Shown: piece by piece, positions 1 through 9,291 of the stretch
How the letters are laid out: each line of letters starts with the position of its first letter
Numbering within the stretch: the first letter of the stretch is position 1
Assembly: GCA_002928965.1 (NCBI GenBank)
Contig: PERU01000002.1
Span: 62,001-126,000 of the forward strand
Direction of reading: 5' to 3'
Source of the DNA: Methylomonas sp.
GTDB taxonomy: Bacteria > Pseudomonadota > Gammaproteobacteria > Methylococcales > Methylomonadaceae
DNA length: 64,000 nt
Made by a program: the position numbers and the translations under genes
Notes under the pieces: model-generated
The model's input: the letters and a program-made list of their open reading frames with translations, nothing else
What the model was told of the DNA's origin: nothing
Databases searched by the model: none

Positions 1-893
1 TGGCTGCCGTGGCGCAGAATATCCATCAGCAGTTCGCGGTCGTCCGCATAAGGGACGGTGAGGCGATAGCTGCCATCGGAAAGCTCCTCGCCCACTTGTT
101 GTGGATGCCAGCTTTCAGAACGAACCCAGCGGGCGCGCTCTGGCGAGAATTTCAAGACCGCCGCGTCGCGAATGGCACCGGCAAAGATGCCGTAGGCACT
201 GGCAAAGTGCTCGTCCAGTTGTGGGTCGGTGATCTCGATGGCTGGCTCATCGACCATGGACACCGCCTGTAGGCTATCGATAGAGAAGTTCCGCAGTGCC
301 TGCCGCCAGTGGCACCAGGCGTCCAGGTACCAGTTGTCCCGGTAATGAATCAGGCGTTGTGGTGAAATCCGGCGTGGGTTGATTTCGTTACGGCCGCGAT
401 TCCAGGCCTGTATATCGAGCTGTTGTCGATTGAATACGGCCGTGGCGATTTCCGTAAAAAAGCGTGGTTGCAGGGTGCGTTTTGCCATGCTTAACAGGCG
501 AACACGCTCGGCGATTTCGGCAGAGGGTTGGCCACCCGCCTCCAGCAAACCCGCTAGTCTGGTCTGCAGCGGTGCAATATGACGAGCCAGGATGCCGGGT
601 TCTATGTCGGTCAGCAGTTTTTGAGCTGCCAATAATGCATAGAGCTCGCCGGCGCTGAACCATAGTCCTGGCAATTCATACGTGGTATTGATATTTTCGC
701 TGTCGGTGAAACGATAACCCCCAGCCTCCCGGTCCCAAATGATCGGCGCATGCAAACGATCGCGCAGATACTCCATATCGCGATTGAAGGTGGCGCGGGA
801 GACGCCCAGTTCTTCCAAAAATACGGCAAGAGGTACGACGTGGCGGTGATGCAGAATTTGTTCGATTTTGTAGAAGCGTTCCGTGCGATTCAT
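1..893 (-). CDS. WYL-domain transcriptional regulator (partial, C-terminus off the left edge)
   Basis: An open frame of 297 codons runs from an ATG at 893 down to the window edge without a stop. Residues 1-60 read as a helix-turn-helix of the HTH_11/DeoR type (RTERFYKIEQIL, then SRATFNRDMEYLRDRL). Around residues 190-220 lies a WYL core (RLIHYRDNWYLDAWCHW). This architecture belongs to WYL regulators, which bind DNA and sense a ligand or nucleic acid, often as repressors of stress or defence genes. The target is unknown. The divergent neighbour is a toxin-antitoxin pair, but nothing shows that the two are linked. The last part of the WCX extension is missing. Confidence 0.88.
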   Translation of the reverse strand, partial: MNRTERFYKIEQILHHRHVVPLAVFLEELGVSRATFNRDMEYLRDRLHAPIIWDREAGGYRFTDSENINTTYELPGLWFSAGELYALLAAQKLLTDIEPGILARHIAPLQTRLAGLLEAGGQPSAEIAERVRLLSMAKRTLQPRFFTEIATAVFNRQQLDIQAWNRGRNEINPRRISPQRLIHYRDNWYLDAWCHWRQALRNFSIDSLQAVSMVDEPAIEITDPQLDEHFASAYGIFAGAIRDAAVLKFSPERARWVRSESWHPQQVGEELSDGSYRLTVPYADDRELLMDILRHGS

Positions 894-963
894 GTGGGTT
901 GGCAATCTAGTTCATGTCTTCTAATAGTACTCCAATGGCCGGAGTTTGGAATTAAATCAATCT

Positions 964-992
964 CATTATGGTGACAAATTGACACCATAATG
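964..992. promoter_or_regulatory. Palindromic operator upstream of the toxin-antitoxin operon
   Basis: The arms CATTATGGTG (964-973) and CACCATAATG (983-992) are a perfect 10-bp inverted repeat. The centre also pairs apart from one mismatch, giving a near-perfect 29-bp dyad. It lies 37 bp before the antitoxin start. DUF1778 antitoxins carry a ribbon-helix-helix domain and autorepress their operon through such dyads, so this is the likely operator. That role is inferred from position and symmetry. Confidence 0.6.
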
Positions 993-1028
993 CTAATCTA
1001 GCCTCCTTAGCTTAACCGGGAGACTTTT

Positions 1029-1352
1029 ATGTCAACTGCATCTATAGATCGTGGCCGAATCACCGCACGAGTTCCTGTACAGGTTCAAGAAACATTGGAA
1101 ATGGCGGCCAGCATGGTAGGGGCAACCGTTAACCAATTCATCGTGCAAACAGCCCTGCGGGAAGCCGAGCGCATCATTGAACAAGAAAGACTGATTCACT
1201 TGAGTATGCGCGATGCCGAAGCGCTACTCAAAGCCCTTGATAATCCGCCATTACCCAATGAAAAATTATTAGCCACACTGCAGGACTACGCGGCACGACG
1301 CAATGATCAAACTGGAACCATTAACTGGACACCACGAGCGAAAGGCGTTTGA
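1029..1352 (+). CDS. DUF1778 (TacA/AtaR-like) antitoxin
   Basis: This 107-residue protein has an N-terminal ribbon-helix-helix segment (GRITARVPVQVQETLEMAAS, about residues 9-28) and a helix with VNQFIVQTALREAERII, both typical of DUF1778 antitoxins. The C-terminal tail would wrap the toxin and block its acetyl-CoA site. A good ribosome site (GGGAG) precedes the ATG. The gene overlaps the downstream GNAT toxin by 50 bp in another frame, a tight arrangement that suggests coupled translation. It probably represses its own promoter through the palindrome just upstream. Confidence 0.85.
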   Translation: MSTASIDRGRITARVPVQVQETLEMAASMVGATVNQFIVQTALREAERIIEQERLIHLSMRDAEALLKALDNPPLPNEKLLATLQDYAARRNDQTGTINWTPRAKGV

Positions 1353-1824
1353 TTGTAGTGTTGAGCCTCTCAATATCTGGCTGAAACAGACGGCGCTCCA
1401 GCATCAAACCAAAGGTATTTCCCGAACATTTGTCGCCATCCCGGCAGACGGACAGATCGTGGATCTGTATCGATCATTGGGCTATGACGATATTAGCGCA
1501 GTGAGCATTTTGGGCTTTTATGCACTGGCTTCAGCATTCGTATTAATTGATGACCTTCCATCAGACATTGCAAAACGTTATCCGCGTCAAGTGCCTGTTA
1601 CTCGTCTCGGTCGATTAGCGATTAGGGCGGACCTGCAAGGCCAAGGCCTGGGCAGGTTGTTACTGGCCGACGCAGTGAATCGTGCCAAATCTGCCGCTCA
1701 AGCGGTTGGCAGCGCTGGCCTGTTTGTGGATGCTAAGGACGAAACCAGCTCATCTTTTTATCAAAGCTTCGGGTTCAGGATTTGCGACGATCAACCACTC
1801 AAGCTTTACCTGCCGATGTGGTGA
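1303..1824 (+). CDS. GNAT-family toxin (TacT/AtaT-like acetyltransferase)
   Basis: This 173-residue protein has the GNAT acetyl-CoA loop (VTRLGRLAIRADLQGQGLG, around residues 88-106) and the usual final strands (SSSFYQSFGF, KLYLPM). Proteins paired with DUF1778 antitoxins acetylate the amino acid on charged tRNAs and so stop translation; that activity is known for the family and inferred here. The family's C-terminal Tyr of SFYQSFGF is present, and the gene looks full length and intact. It starts inside the antitoxin gene, with no clear ribosome site of its own. Confidence 0.85.
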   Translation: MIKLEPLTGHHERKAFDCSVEPLNIWLKQTALQHQTKGISRTFVAIPADGQIVDLYRSLGYDDISAVSILGFYALASAFVLIDDLPSDIAKRYPRQVPVTRLGRLAIRADLQGQGLGRLLLADAVNRAKSAAQAVGSAGLFVDAKDETSSSFYQSFGFRICDDQPLKLYLPMW

Positions 1825-2244
1825 TTCCCAGTCCAATCTCAATTTGGCTGTCTTCGGACATTTGACACTTTTAGCAATAGTCCAAAAAACGTAGGAAATC
1901 AGGAATATTGAAATCTGCGAACTGTGTTGTCTGTAGAGGCTTCCAAAGGATTTTTTACTGCGAACCCTTCGCCAAGTCTGCGAATTGCAGTGTGCCATGA
2001 GATGTGGGAAACCTGCGACAAATCACTGCTTTGCCAATTTTCAATATGCTGGCGCTATTTCGATGTAACCACCATCGCCACTCCTGATCAAAAAACACAG
2101 GATGCCTCAGTCAACTTGGCTTTTACACGTGGGCGGGATGGAGTCTTACGGAGCAAGCGTTAAATTATTGAAAATAAATCAGTAAATTAATTTTTAGAGG
2201 TGCTGGTTTGTAAGGGAAAATCAACAGGCTGGCATGGGCGTGTT
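1825..2244. other. Intergenic stretch without a supported gene
   Basis: About 420 bases lie between the toxin and the end of the TonB receptor gene. A short open frame around 1924-2163 has no recognisable domain and unusual composition, so it was not accepted. No clear terminator, repeat or RNA was seen. Confidence 0.5.
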
Positions 2245-4713
2245 TTAAAAGCGTAACGAGCCAGAGACATATAACGTAGCGCCACTGGCCGGTACGACCC
2301 GGCCGCCGCCAATGTAGCCACCGCCGAAATACTGAAAAGGTTGGAAATACTCGTTGTCGCTGAGATTTTTTGCGGTTAACGCCAGCCTGAAAATGGACTT
2401 TTCATAGGCAATGGTCGCATCGAAACTATGATAGCCGCCCACCTTGAAAGCGTTATCGTGTGCAATATAGCTGCCGGAATTGAGGGTGACGCCGAAGCCG
2501 ACCGATACGCCCTTGGGGATTGGGTTTGGTAGGTGATAGTTGGCCCAAAGCCGGCCAGCGTCTTCCGGTACCCAGGCAACCCGGTTTTGGTCTGCAATGC
2601 CGCCCGCACTACCCTGAAAGCGGGCGTTGGTATGAGCATAGCTACCCAGCAGTTTGAGTGATTCAAAGGGTTGCCAGAGCAGGTCGGTTTCTATGCCTTG
2701 CGAGCGTTGACGACCGGCAGAAATGAATAAGGCGCTGTTGGGGTTGGTGCTGTTAGGCACCGCGACTTGTTCTCGGTCGATTTGGTACACAGCGACTTGC
2801 CCTGAAAACTGGCTGGAAACATCGAATTTGAGTCCGGCTTCCAATTGTCTTGATAATTCAGGTGTGGGTGTGTCGCCAAATTTGACGAAAGGTTGGCCAC
2901 GCATGCCTTCACTGTAACCGGCAAACGCCGATACGCTGTCGGTCAGATCGTAAACCACCCCGGCGCGGGGTAAGAATTTTAAGATTTGGGTTTTACTGGC
3001 ATGACGGCTGACTTTGTCTTCAAAGTCGATGTCCAGGCCGCCGAGGCGTAAGGCCGTCAATGTATGCAGGCGGCCGCCGATTGTGCTTTGCCATTGCAGA
3101 TAAGCACCATAGAGAGTGTTGGTCATGAACTGGTTTTTGTCTCTGGCACCGGGGTGATGGTAGCCGGTCGAAAATTGGGGGGGCTGGGCCAGATCGACAC
3201 TGTCAATTAAAGCCCACTCTACAAAGCCATCATCATTTAACACACTGTGATCGCCGCCGATCAAGAGTGTGTTTTTGAATTGGCCGCTCTCGAATTTGCC
3301 GATGGCATTGGCGGAAAAACTTAACTCGCGTTGCTGTTGAAATAATTCAGCATTGGCCAGGCCCCAGGTAGACGGCGGCAGCAAGGGTGTGTCAGCTGTA
3401 AACGAATCGATGTTATATAGCGTTTGGACTAATTCATTAAATTGCGATGCCGCGTAGCGTGTGCGGATGTCCAAGGCCCAGTGCTGATTGATTTGGTGCT
3501 CCAGTTTCGCCCAAACCGCTGTGCTGTCCGATTCGCTATCCGGTATGTTGGTGGGGCCGATGTATGTTCGTGGATCGATTTTGAAGTTGCCTGCAATGGT
3601 ACCCGTTGCCGGTAAACCTTGATATTCGGGTTGCGCCCAATGCGAGAATTTGCCTTGCAGGGTGAGTGTCGTGGTGTCATTGTTGGTGAGTACTAACGCC
3701 GGATTGATGTTGTAACGCTGTGTGTTGATCACGTCGATATGACTAGCCGCGGTGGTGTATTCGGCTGTGACGCGAAACAGCGCATTTTTATTGATGGGGT
3801 GGTTGATGTCGATGCGCGGCTGGTAAAAATCGTAGCTGCCGGCCGTGAAGCCGATTTCATGGGCTGCTTTGGCATGCGGCAGTTTGGATACCACGTTTAT
3901 GACCCCGCCGACTGCCGATCCGGAGCCGCCACTGTAAAAAATCGCATTGGCGCCTTTGAGTACTTCCACGCGTTCGATATTGACAGTGCTTTCCCGGTCA
4001 CCGGGGTTGTAGTACTGGGTAAAACCATCGGTCAATTGCTCCGCCCGAAATCCCCGAATCAAGGTGCCCTCGATCACCGGGCTGAATAGCACGCTACGCG
4101 CGACCACACCGCTGACATTTTGCAAGGCATCGCTTAGCATGATGGTTTGCTGGTCGTCGATCAGTTGCCGATTGATGATCTGAATGGATTGCGGAATGGA
4201 TTTTACCGGGGTATCGGTGCGGGTGGCGCTGGATGTATGTGTGACTCGATAGTCAGTATTTTCGGTGTCCGCGGACAAGCTCGGATTGTATTGATTTGAA
4301 TCAGTGCCGGACGGTTGATGGATGCGATTGCCGGTTACTTCCAGGCTATCCATCAGACTGGGATTGTCAGATCCAGGAGCGGCAGAGGAAGGTGTCAGCA
4401 GAGCAGCGGTGTGGTTATTGATAAAGCGACAATTTAAACCACTGTCTTTTAAGAGTATTTTCAAGCCTTGTTCGGCTGTCATCCGGCCTTGAAGATTTTG
4501 GCTGTTAAGACCGCGCACACTATCTGCGGAAAAGAGTAGTTCGATATTGGCTTGCTGGGCGAAGCTTACCAGCGCATCGTTTAGCGATTGTGGGGCTATA
4601 TCGAATGTTTTCGTCAATTCGCTGGCGGACATGGAAAACGACTGCATGGAAATTAGCATGCCAAAAGCGAGAGGCCACCAGCGTAAAGACATTACCAACA
4701 GCGGATTGCGCAC
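2245..4713 (-). CDS. TonB-dependent siderophore receptor with signalling (STN) domain, FecA/FpvA type
   Basis: The protein has 822 residues: a signal peptide (to about residue 30), a secretin/TonB N-terminal STN domain (about 35-108, starting KTFDIAPQSLNDALVSF), a plug (about 165-290, with SIPQSIQIINRQLI and the AIFYSGGSGSAVGGVINVVSK segment) and a beta-barrel ending in a terminal Phe (YVSGSLRF). It imports a ferric siderophore across the outer membrane. The STN domain should signal to the FecR-like anti-sigma factor encoded just upstream, which in turn controls the FecI-like sigma factor. The exact siderophore cannot be told from the sequence. No Fur box was identified. Confidence 0.93.
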   Translation of the reverse strand: MRNPLLVMSLRWWPLAFGMLISMQSFSMSASELTKTFDIAPQSLNDALVSFAQQANIELLFSADSVRGLNSQNLQGRMTAEQGLKILLKDSGLNCRFINNHTAALLTPSSAAPGSDNPSLMDSLEVTGNRIHQPSGTDSNQYNPSLSADTENTDYRVTHTSSATRTDTPVKSIPQSIQIINRQLIDDQQTIMLSDALQNVSGVVARSVLFSPVIEGTLIRGFRAEQLTDGFTQYYNPGDRESTVNIERVEVLKGANAIFYSGGSGSAVGGVINVVSKLPHAKAAHEIGFTAGSYDFYQPRIDINHPINKNALFRVTAEYTTAASHIDVINTQRYNINPALVLTNNDTTTLTLQGKFSHWAQPEYQGLPATGTIAGNFKIDPRTYIGPTNIPDSESDSTAVWAKLEHQINQHWALDIRTRYAASQFNELVQTLYNIDSFTADTPLLPPSTWGLANAELFQQQRELSFSANAIGKFESGQFKNTLLIGGDHSVLNDDGFVEWALIDSVDLAQPPQFSTGYHHPGARDKNQFMTNTLYGAYLQWQSTIGGRLHTLTALRLGGLDIDFEDKVSRHASKTQILKFLPRAGVVYDLTDSVSAFAGYSEGMRGQPFVKFGDTPTPELSRQLEAGLKFDVSSQFSGQVAVYQIDREQVAVPNSTNPNSALFISAGRQRSQGIETDLLWQPFESLKLLGSYAHTNARFQGSAGGIADQNRVAWVPEDAGRLWANYHLPNPIPKGVSVGFGVTLNSGSYIAHDNAFKVGGYHSFDATIAYEKSIFRLALTAKNLSDNEYFQPFQYFGGGYIGGGRVVPASGATLYVSGSLRF

Positions 4714-4759
4714 TTCAAGGTTTAATCAGATGGAGCCTTAGTCGGCAAAATGGCTAGGA

Positions 4760-5761
4760 TCAGCGGTGCAACACTGTCCACCATGGGCCGATTTGAGTTT
4801 GCTGCAAATTCAAGGCTGCGCAGACAATCCGCAGGGTATCTGCAGGGCTGGTCAGTGAAAATACGCCGCTAACCCGCAGGTCTTTTAGGGTTGTATCACT
4901 AATAAACACACGGCCTGTCTGATAGCGTTCCAGTTCATGGATCAATTCGCTGAGTGGGCGATCGTTGATAATCAGCCTATGCTGTTGCCAGGCGGTTGCT
5001 TGCGACAAGTTAACTGACTGGGGTTGTTGCAGGTCAAGGCCGCTACGATGATGCAATATCTGTCCTTGCTTGATCGTGATACGGTGGGCGGGGTCATTAC
5101 TATTTGTCAGACTGGCGGACACGGCGTGTTCTTGCACCAGGATACTGGTTTCGGTCTTGTCAGAATGATTGATATCAAATACTGTGCCCAATGCCTGCGT
5201 CCGGAGGCTTTCGGTAATGACTTCAAATGGGCGATGGGTATCTTTAGCGACAGTAAATTGAGCCTGCCCATGCTCCAAGATGATTTTCCGGCTTGTTGCC
5301 GTAAAATTCACTGAGATTGCGGTATTGGTATTCATCAAAACACGAGTGCCGTCACTGAGTTCTACTTCACGCAGTTCACCGGTTTGGGTGTGGTAGTCGC
5401 TGAAAAAATCCGTAAACAGACTGGCGTGTGAAGGAATTATTAGGTTGACCGCAATCAACCAAACTGCCGCCATACCAAAAGCGCTAAACAACCAAGGGCT
5501 TGCATTTGGGGTGTTTGGCTTGTCGGCTACTCGTTGCTGGGAAGAGGTGTCGATTGTTTCAATCTGAGCAGCTGTCACAATATCTTTGAATAGCAATTCT
5601 GCCGCCGAAAATGCTTCGGCATGACTAGGATCCTGGGCAAGCCACTCGGAAAATTCAGTGAGTGTCTCATCCTCAAGTGCGTCGTCGCGTAATGTGACCA
5701 GCCATTCAATAGCTTGTACGCGGACAGGACTTTGGTTAGGCAATTGCGGTGATACTGACAT
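4760..5761 (-). CDS. fecR: FecR-family anti-sigma/signal transducer
   Basis: The protein has 333 residues. The N-terminal cytoplasmic DUF4880 part (about 14-55, with WLVTLRDDALEDETLTEF) binds the sigma factor. One membrane segment follows near residues 93-112 (FSAFGMAAVWLIAVNLII). The FecR domain covers about 120-215, and a C-terminal STN-like DUF4974 part is near 255-330. It spans the inner membrane and relays the state of the outer-membrane receptor to the ECF sigma factor. Receptor and sigma factor flank it on the same strand in the usual order. Confidence 0.93.
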   Translation of the reverse strand: MSVSPQLPNQSPVRVQAIEWLVTLRDDALEDETLTEFSEWLAQDPSHAEAFSAAELLFKDIVTAAQIETIDTSSQQRVADKPNTPNASPWLFSAFGMAAVWLIAVNLIIPSHASLFTDFFSDYHTQTGELREVELSDGTRVLMNTNTAISVNFTATSRKIILEHGQAQFTVAKDTHRPFEVITESLRTQALGTVFDINHSDKTETSILVQEHAVSASLTNSNDPAHRITIKQGQILHHRSGLDLQQPQSVNLSQATAWQQHRLIINDRPLSELIHELERYQTGRVFISDTTLKDLRVSGVFSLTSPADTLRIVCAALNLQQTQIGPWWTVLHR

Positions 5762-5820
5762 TGGGCAGGTTTAATAATCAGGGTGTATATCAATTAAAAC
5801 GTTTGTCAGGCTAAAACGAC

Positions 5821-5845
5821 TAGGGACTTCGTCAAAAATAATGTC
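5821..5845. repeat. Short dispersed repeat (copy 1)
   Basis: The sequence TAGGGACTTCGTCAAAAATA followed by ATGTC recurs almost unchanged at 17218-17241. It lies between the sigma factor gene and the fecR-like gene. It may be the end of a decayed mobile element; no matching second end was found here. Confidence 0.5.
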
Positions 5846-5962
5846 TCTCGCCCATATCCTAAATGATTGGTCATTGGCAATATTATCCTTGATTGATGGT
5901 CAGAACCAGCGTGGTGATTTGGCAGGTGACCAGGGCAATTGGGCGTGGGCATGACAGGGGGT

Positions 5963-6478
5963 TTAATCAAGTTTCTCTGCGCAATGGCGCATCGCTTGAG
6001 CCAGCAATTTGTTCACCAAGGATTTGGAGATGCCTAATTGCAGAGCAATTTCCGAATAGGTAAGCCCTTCGGAGCCATGCAGCAGAAAAACCGTGCGGGT
6101 AATGGCGGGTAATTCATCCAGGGCTGTTTTTAAGGTTTTTAGTCGTTCCTGTCCGATGAGAATTTTGTCCGGTTGCGAGGTGCGACAGGATACTGTTTCG
6201 GTGAGGGTGTCGAAATCCTCGTTGGCGGCATGTCGATTTCGGACCGTGGTTTTACGCTGATAATCGATAGCCAGATTAATGGCAATCCGAAACGCCATGG
6301 CACGAAGGTTGTCGGGAGGGTTTTGCTCGATAATTTGTTTAAGACCCAGATAGGTGTCGTGGGTTAATTCGGCTGCAGTTTCAGAGCATTTAACCCGAAT
6401 AGTCAGAAAACTGCGTAGCTCGCCGGCTAGCGATTCGGTCCAGAACAAGGCTGTTTCTGTCAAAGGTTCTGTGCTCAT
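5963..6478 (-). CDS. fecI: ECF RNA polymerase sigma factor, FecI-like
   Basis: The protein has 171 residues from the ATG at 6478. A TTG 27 bases upstream is also open but less likely. The region 2 part includes ELTHDTYLGLKQI and DNLRAMAFRIAINLAIDYQRK. The region 4 helix-turn-helix is LTYSEIALQLGISKSLVNKLL. It should direct transcription of the downstream receptor gene when released by the FecR-like protein. The 201-bp gap to fecR carries a short dispersed repeat. Confidence 0.92.
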   Translation of the reverse strand: MSTEPLTETALFWTESLAGELRSFLTIRVKCSETAAELTHDTYLGLKQIIEQNPPDNLRAMAFRIAINLAIDYQRKTTVRNRHAANEDFDTLTETVSCRTSQPDKILIGQERLKTLKTALDELPAITRTVFLLHGSEGLTYSEIALQLGISKSLVNKLLAQAMRHCAEKLD

Positions 6479-6682
6479 GGGTGAGAATACGGGTAGATAG
6501 ATCAAGCCAATTAAGTGTTATCCGGCTTAACGAAATGGCTAAAAGTCATTAAAGACTTACAAAGTATGCAATAAGCAAACCAAATTGAAAAATCACTCAG
6601 GTAACAATAGCTTCCTGACTGCTATAGAATGATTTTGGCTAATTGGGAGGATGAGTGAGGTGGTATGACCTAATGAACTGAG

Positions 6683-7744
6683 TTAAATAACACAGTTATA
6701 TTGGGCTTCAGGCTTGCTCGTAGTGGTTACCACAAGTTCTCTTAATAAAGCTGTAGCGTAACTGCCTGCCGGTAAAGTGAATGACAGCTGTAAATCATGC
6801 GCCGCGGTAAACTGCCAGACCAGATCCCTTGGTTTGACACGTAAGGTGCGGCGGTCATGTTCCAAACCTGCTTTCAGTAACCCATCAGCAAGGTTGGAAT
6901 GTTGAACGACAATTTGCAGTTCCAAAACCTGAGTCTCATGGCGCGCAGGATTTTCGCCTCTTCCCCATAGTGCGCCGGTAGGGTGTATGTCGCCGCTGTG
7001 CAGACGCTCCAGCAGGGTTTGATCTATGCTATCCGCCATGAAGTGGCTGTTGGTTTGATCCAGTTTGAATACATCGCCCGGCAAGGCTTGAATCCAACTG
7101 TGTTGCGTGACACGCTCCGCCAGTATCAGATTGAACAAATAAGCGCGGACGGCGGATAAATAAATCGAGCGCAGTTCCGGTTTAACCCGGGTGCCGGCAA
7201 ACATGTCCAGGGCCTTGTCGATATTGCGGCCCTGATGACCGAAGCGTTGTTCGCCAAAGTAGTTGGGAAACCCCTGGATTTTGATGTGCTGCAATTGCTG
7301 TTCGGTGAGTTCGCGATCGCCTTGCCAGTTTCGGATGCGTAAGGCAAAGCGATTGCCACTGAGTACACCGCGCTTGAGTTTGCGGGCATGACGGCTGACT
7401 TGCAGGATTTTCAGATGATCGCTTTCCAGTATTGACCAGTCGGGATCGACTTTTCCCGGCAGCCAAATGCTAAACCATTGCCGAGTGCGGCCATGGCGAT
7501 CTTTTAAACCGGCGTAACCAATATCCCGCTGACGAACGCCGGCATGTCTGGCAAGCTGGCGGGCGATATATTCGGTATTTTCGCCGGATTTTTCGATGTA
7601 CAAAAAAACATGTTCGCCACTGCCGTCTGTTTCAAAAGACAGCATTTCCTCAACCACGAAATCGTCTGGTTCGGTTTTGATGTCGCCCTGCCCGGAAGGA
7701 CCGCCATAGGCGTAAGGCCAGTCTTGCGCTAAAAGAGCGGTCAT
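6683..7744 (-). CDS. truD: tRNA pseudouridine(13) synthase TruD
   Basis: The protein has 353 residues and the TruD signature [17 protein letters not shown]. The catalytic Asp is near residue 82 (LKD). It converts U13 of tRNA-Glu to pseudouridine. Its ATG overlaps the stop codon of ispF (ATGA), so the two are translationally coupled. The length matches the family, and this ispF-truD order is common in gammaproteobacteria. Confidence 0.96.
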   Translation of the reverse strand: MTALLAQDWPYAYGGPSGQGDIKTEPDDFVVEEMLSFETDGSGEHVFLYIEKSGENTEYIARQLARHAGVRQRDIGYAGLKDRHGRTRQWFSIWLPGKVDPDWSILESDHLKILQVSRHARKLKRGVLSGNRFALRIRNWQGDRELTEQQLQHIKIQGFPNYFGEQRFGHQGRNIDKALDMFAGTRVKPELRSIYLSAVRAYLFNLILAERVTQHSWIQALPGDVFKLDQTNSHFMADSIDQTLLERLHSGDIHPTGALWGRGENPARHETQVLELQIVVQHSNLADGLLKAGLEHDRRTLRVKPRDLVWQFTAAHDLQLSFTLPAGSYATALLRELVVTTTSKPEAQYNCVI

Positions 7745-8211
7745 TTTCCGATCAATACCACTGCCTGCACCGCAATGCCTTCTTTGCGGCCTTCGAAACC
7801 GAGTTTCTCGGTGGTGGTGGCTTTGACGTTGATGTCATCGATATCAACCAGTAAATCTGCGGCGATGTTGGCGCGCATAGCTGGAACATGCGGCAGCATT
7901 TTGGGGGCTTGGGCGATGATGGTCACATCGGCATTAATCAGTTTGTAGCCTTTTTCCTGGACGATGTTATAAACATGCCGCAGCAGTACCCGGCTGTCGG
8001 CGCCTTTGAATTCGGGATCGGTATCGGGGAAATGCTTGCCAATATCGCCCAGTGCAGCCGCACCCAGAATGGCATCAGCCAACGCATGCAGCACCACGTC
8101 GCCGTCGGAATGGGCTTCCAGACCTTTTTCGTAAGGGATTGTTACGCCGCCTAAAATGATATGGTCGCCCTCGCAAAAACGGTGGACATCGTAGCCTTGG
8201 CCAATTCTCAT
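7741..8211 (-). CDS. ispF: 2-C-methyl-D-erythritol 2,4-cyclodiphosphate synthase
   Basis: The protein has 156 residues from the ATG at 8211 ([12 protein letters not shown]); a TTG four codons upstream is open but unnecessary. The zinc ligands Asp8 and His10 are visible, and [15 protein letters not shown] supplies the third ligand. It cyclises CDP-methylerythritol phosphate in the MEP isoprenoid pathway. It works two steps after IspD, whose gene lies just upstream. An inverted-repeat element and a doubtful small frame separate ispD and ispF. Confidence 0.96.
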   Translation of the reverse strand: MRIGQGYDVHRFCEGDHIILGGVTIPYEKGLEAHSDGDVVLHALADAILGAAALGDIGKHFPDTDPEFKGADSRVLLRHVYNIVQEKGYKLINADVTIIAQAPKMLPHVPAMRANIAADLLVDIDDINVKATTTEKLGFEGRKEGIAVQAVVLIGK

Positions 8212-8279
8212 GTGTGTACTCAATGTTTAAAGTAAAAGTTCAATTCACTATAGCGCTAACCAATAACTTCCCCCCTATA

Positions 8280-8397
8280 GAGGTTGTCGTAAAAGTTAAA
8301 TGTAGGTTGGACTGAGCACGGCGAAGCCCAACGATTTGATTTTGTTGGGTTACGCTACACTTACCCAACCTACATTTTGACCTTTTACGACAGCCTC
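8280..8397. mobile_element. MITE-like element, family A copy 1
   Basis: An element of 118 bp is bounded by inverted ends GAGGTTGTCGTAAAAGT (8280-8296) and CCTTTTACGACAGCCTC (8381-8397). Inside is a second inverted repeat, ATGTAGGTTGG against CCAACCTACAT, of the GTAGGTTGGGTT type. The same ends flank a different interior at 39953-40094. No coding capacity is visible, as expected of a non-autonomous element. Confidence 0.65.
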
Positions 8398-8580
8398 TTT
8401 ATCAAAGAAGGGTAATAATCGAGTGATTCCGTACAAGCCGAATTCAGCGACGTTATTGATGACCCTATTCTTACGCACCTTGTCGAGGGGTTCTATGGTA
8501 GATCTCAACCTGTCTATGCTAAGCCGGCTTTTAGGGATATTTTTCTCTGAAACTGAAGGCTGGGGCCGTTTCAGTGACAT
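8350..8580 (-). CDS. Hypothetical small ORF after ispD, doubtful
   Basis: An open frame of 76 codons starts 6 bp after the ispD stop. Its first 60 or so residues include PKSRLSIDRLRSTIEPLDKV and IINN-like hydrophilic sequence; the last 16 are encoded inside the inverted-repeat element. No family was recognised and the ribosome site is poor. It could be a small gene cut short by the element, or chance. It is the only candidate for the 363 bases between ispD and ispF. Confidence 0.25.
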   Translation of the reverse strand: MSLKRPQPSVSEKNIPKSRLSIDRLRSTIEPLDKVRKNRVINNVAEFGLYGITRLLPFFDKEAVVKGQNVGWVSVA

Positions 8581-8586
8581 GGGGAT

Positions 8587-9288
8587 CTATCGCTGAGCCT
8601 GTTGCTGAAAGTAAAACGCGGCCAGCGCCAAATCTTCCGGGCGGGTGATTTTGATGTTGTCCGGGCGACCTTCGACGATTTTGGGTTTGTAGCCTAACAG
8701 TTCCAGAGCGCTGGCTTCGTCGGTGATGGCCGGGTTACCTTCGGTTTGTTGCAGGGCGTCGCGTAGCATGCCGTATTTGAACATTTGTGGTGTCAGGGCA
8801 CGCCAGACATGTTTTCTGTCGATGGTGGCGGTAATTGTGTCTCCGTCAACATGCTTTAAAGTATCGTGAGAGGACAGCGCTAAAATCCCTCCGACCTCAT
8901 CGTTTTTAAGGGTGTCGATTTGCAGATGAATGTCGCTGGAGGTCAGGCAGGGGCGGGCGGCATCGTGTACCAGTACCCAGTCATTTTCATTGGCTTTATC
9001 TTGCAGTGACTTCAAGGCGGATAACACTGAATCAGCGCGTTCTTTGCCGCCAGGGGCAGTGATTACTTTGGGGTGTTGAGATATTTCCAGTTCAGGCCAA
9101 TAGGGATCTTCCTCAGAAATCGCTACGGCTACGGCTTCAAAGGCAGCGGATTCCAGTAAGCGGGACAAGGTGTGTTCGATGACGGTTTTGCCGGCCAGCG
9201 GCAGATATTGTTTGGGACGATCGGCTTGCATGCGTTTGCCGACGCCAGCTGCGGGCACCACTGCCCAGCATTTAATTAATTGGTTCAT
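8587..9288 (-). CDS. ispD: 2-C-methyl-D-erythritol 4-phosphate cytidylyltransferase
   Basis: The protein has 233 residues. The nucleotide-binding start AVVPAAGVGKRMQADRPKQY is characteristic. VLVHDAARPCLTSSDI and ITDEASALELLGYKPKIVEG are further IspD blocks. It joins CTP and methylerythritol phosphate in the MEP isoprenoid pathway. It begins 3 bp after the ftsB stop codon, a conserved ftsB-ispD arrangement. Confidence 0.96.
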   Translation of the reverse strand: MNQLIKCWAVVPAAGVGKRMQADRPKQYLPLAGKTVIEHTLSRLLESAAFEAVAVAISEEDPYWPELEISQHPKVITAPGGKERADSVLSALKSLQDKANENDWVLVHDAARPCLTSSDIHLQIDTLKNDEVGGILALSSHDTLKHVDGDTITATIDRKHVWRALTPQMFKYGMLRDALQQTEGNPAITDEASALELLGYKPKIVEGRPDNIKITRPEDLALAAFYFQQQAQR

Positions 9289-9291
9289 GCG

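Noticed and set aside
1924..2163. 79-codon frame after the toxin gene
   Set aside because: No ribosome site, no domain, irregular composition; likely chance.
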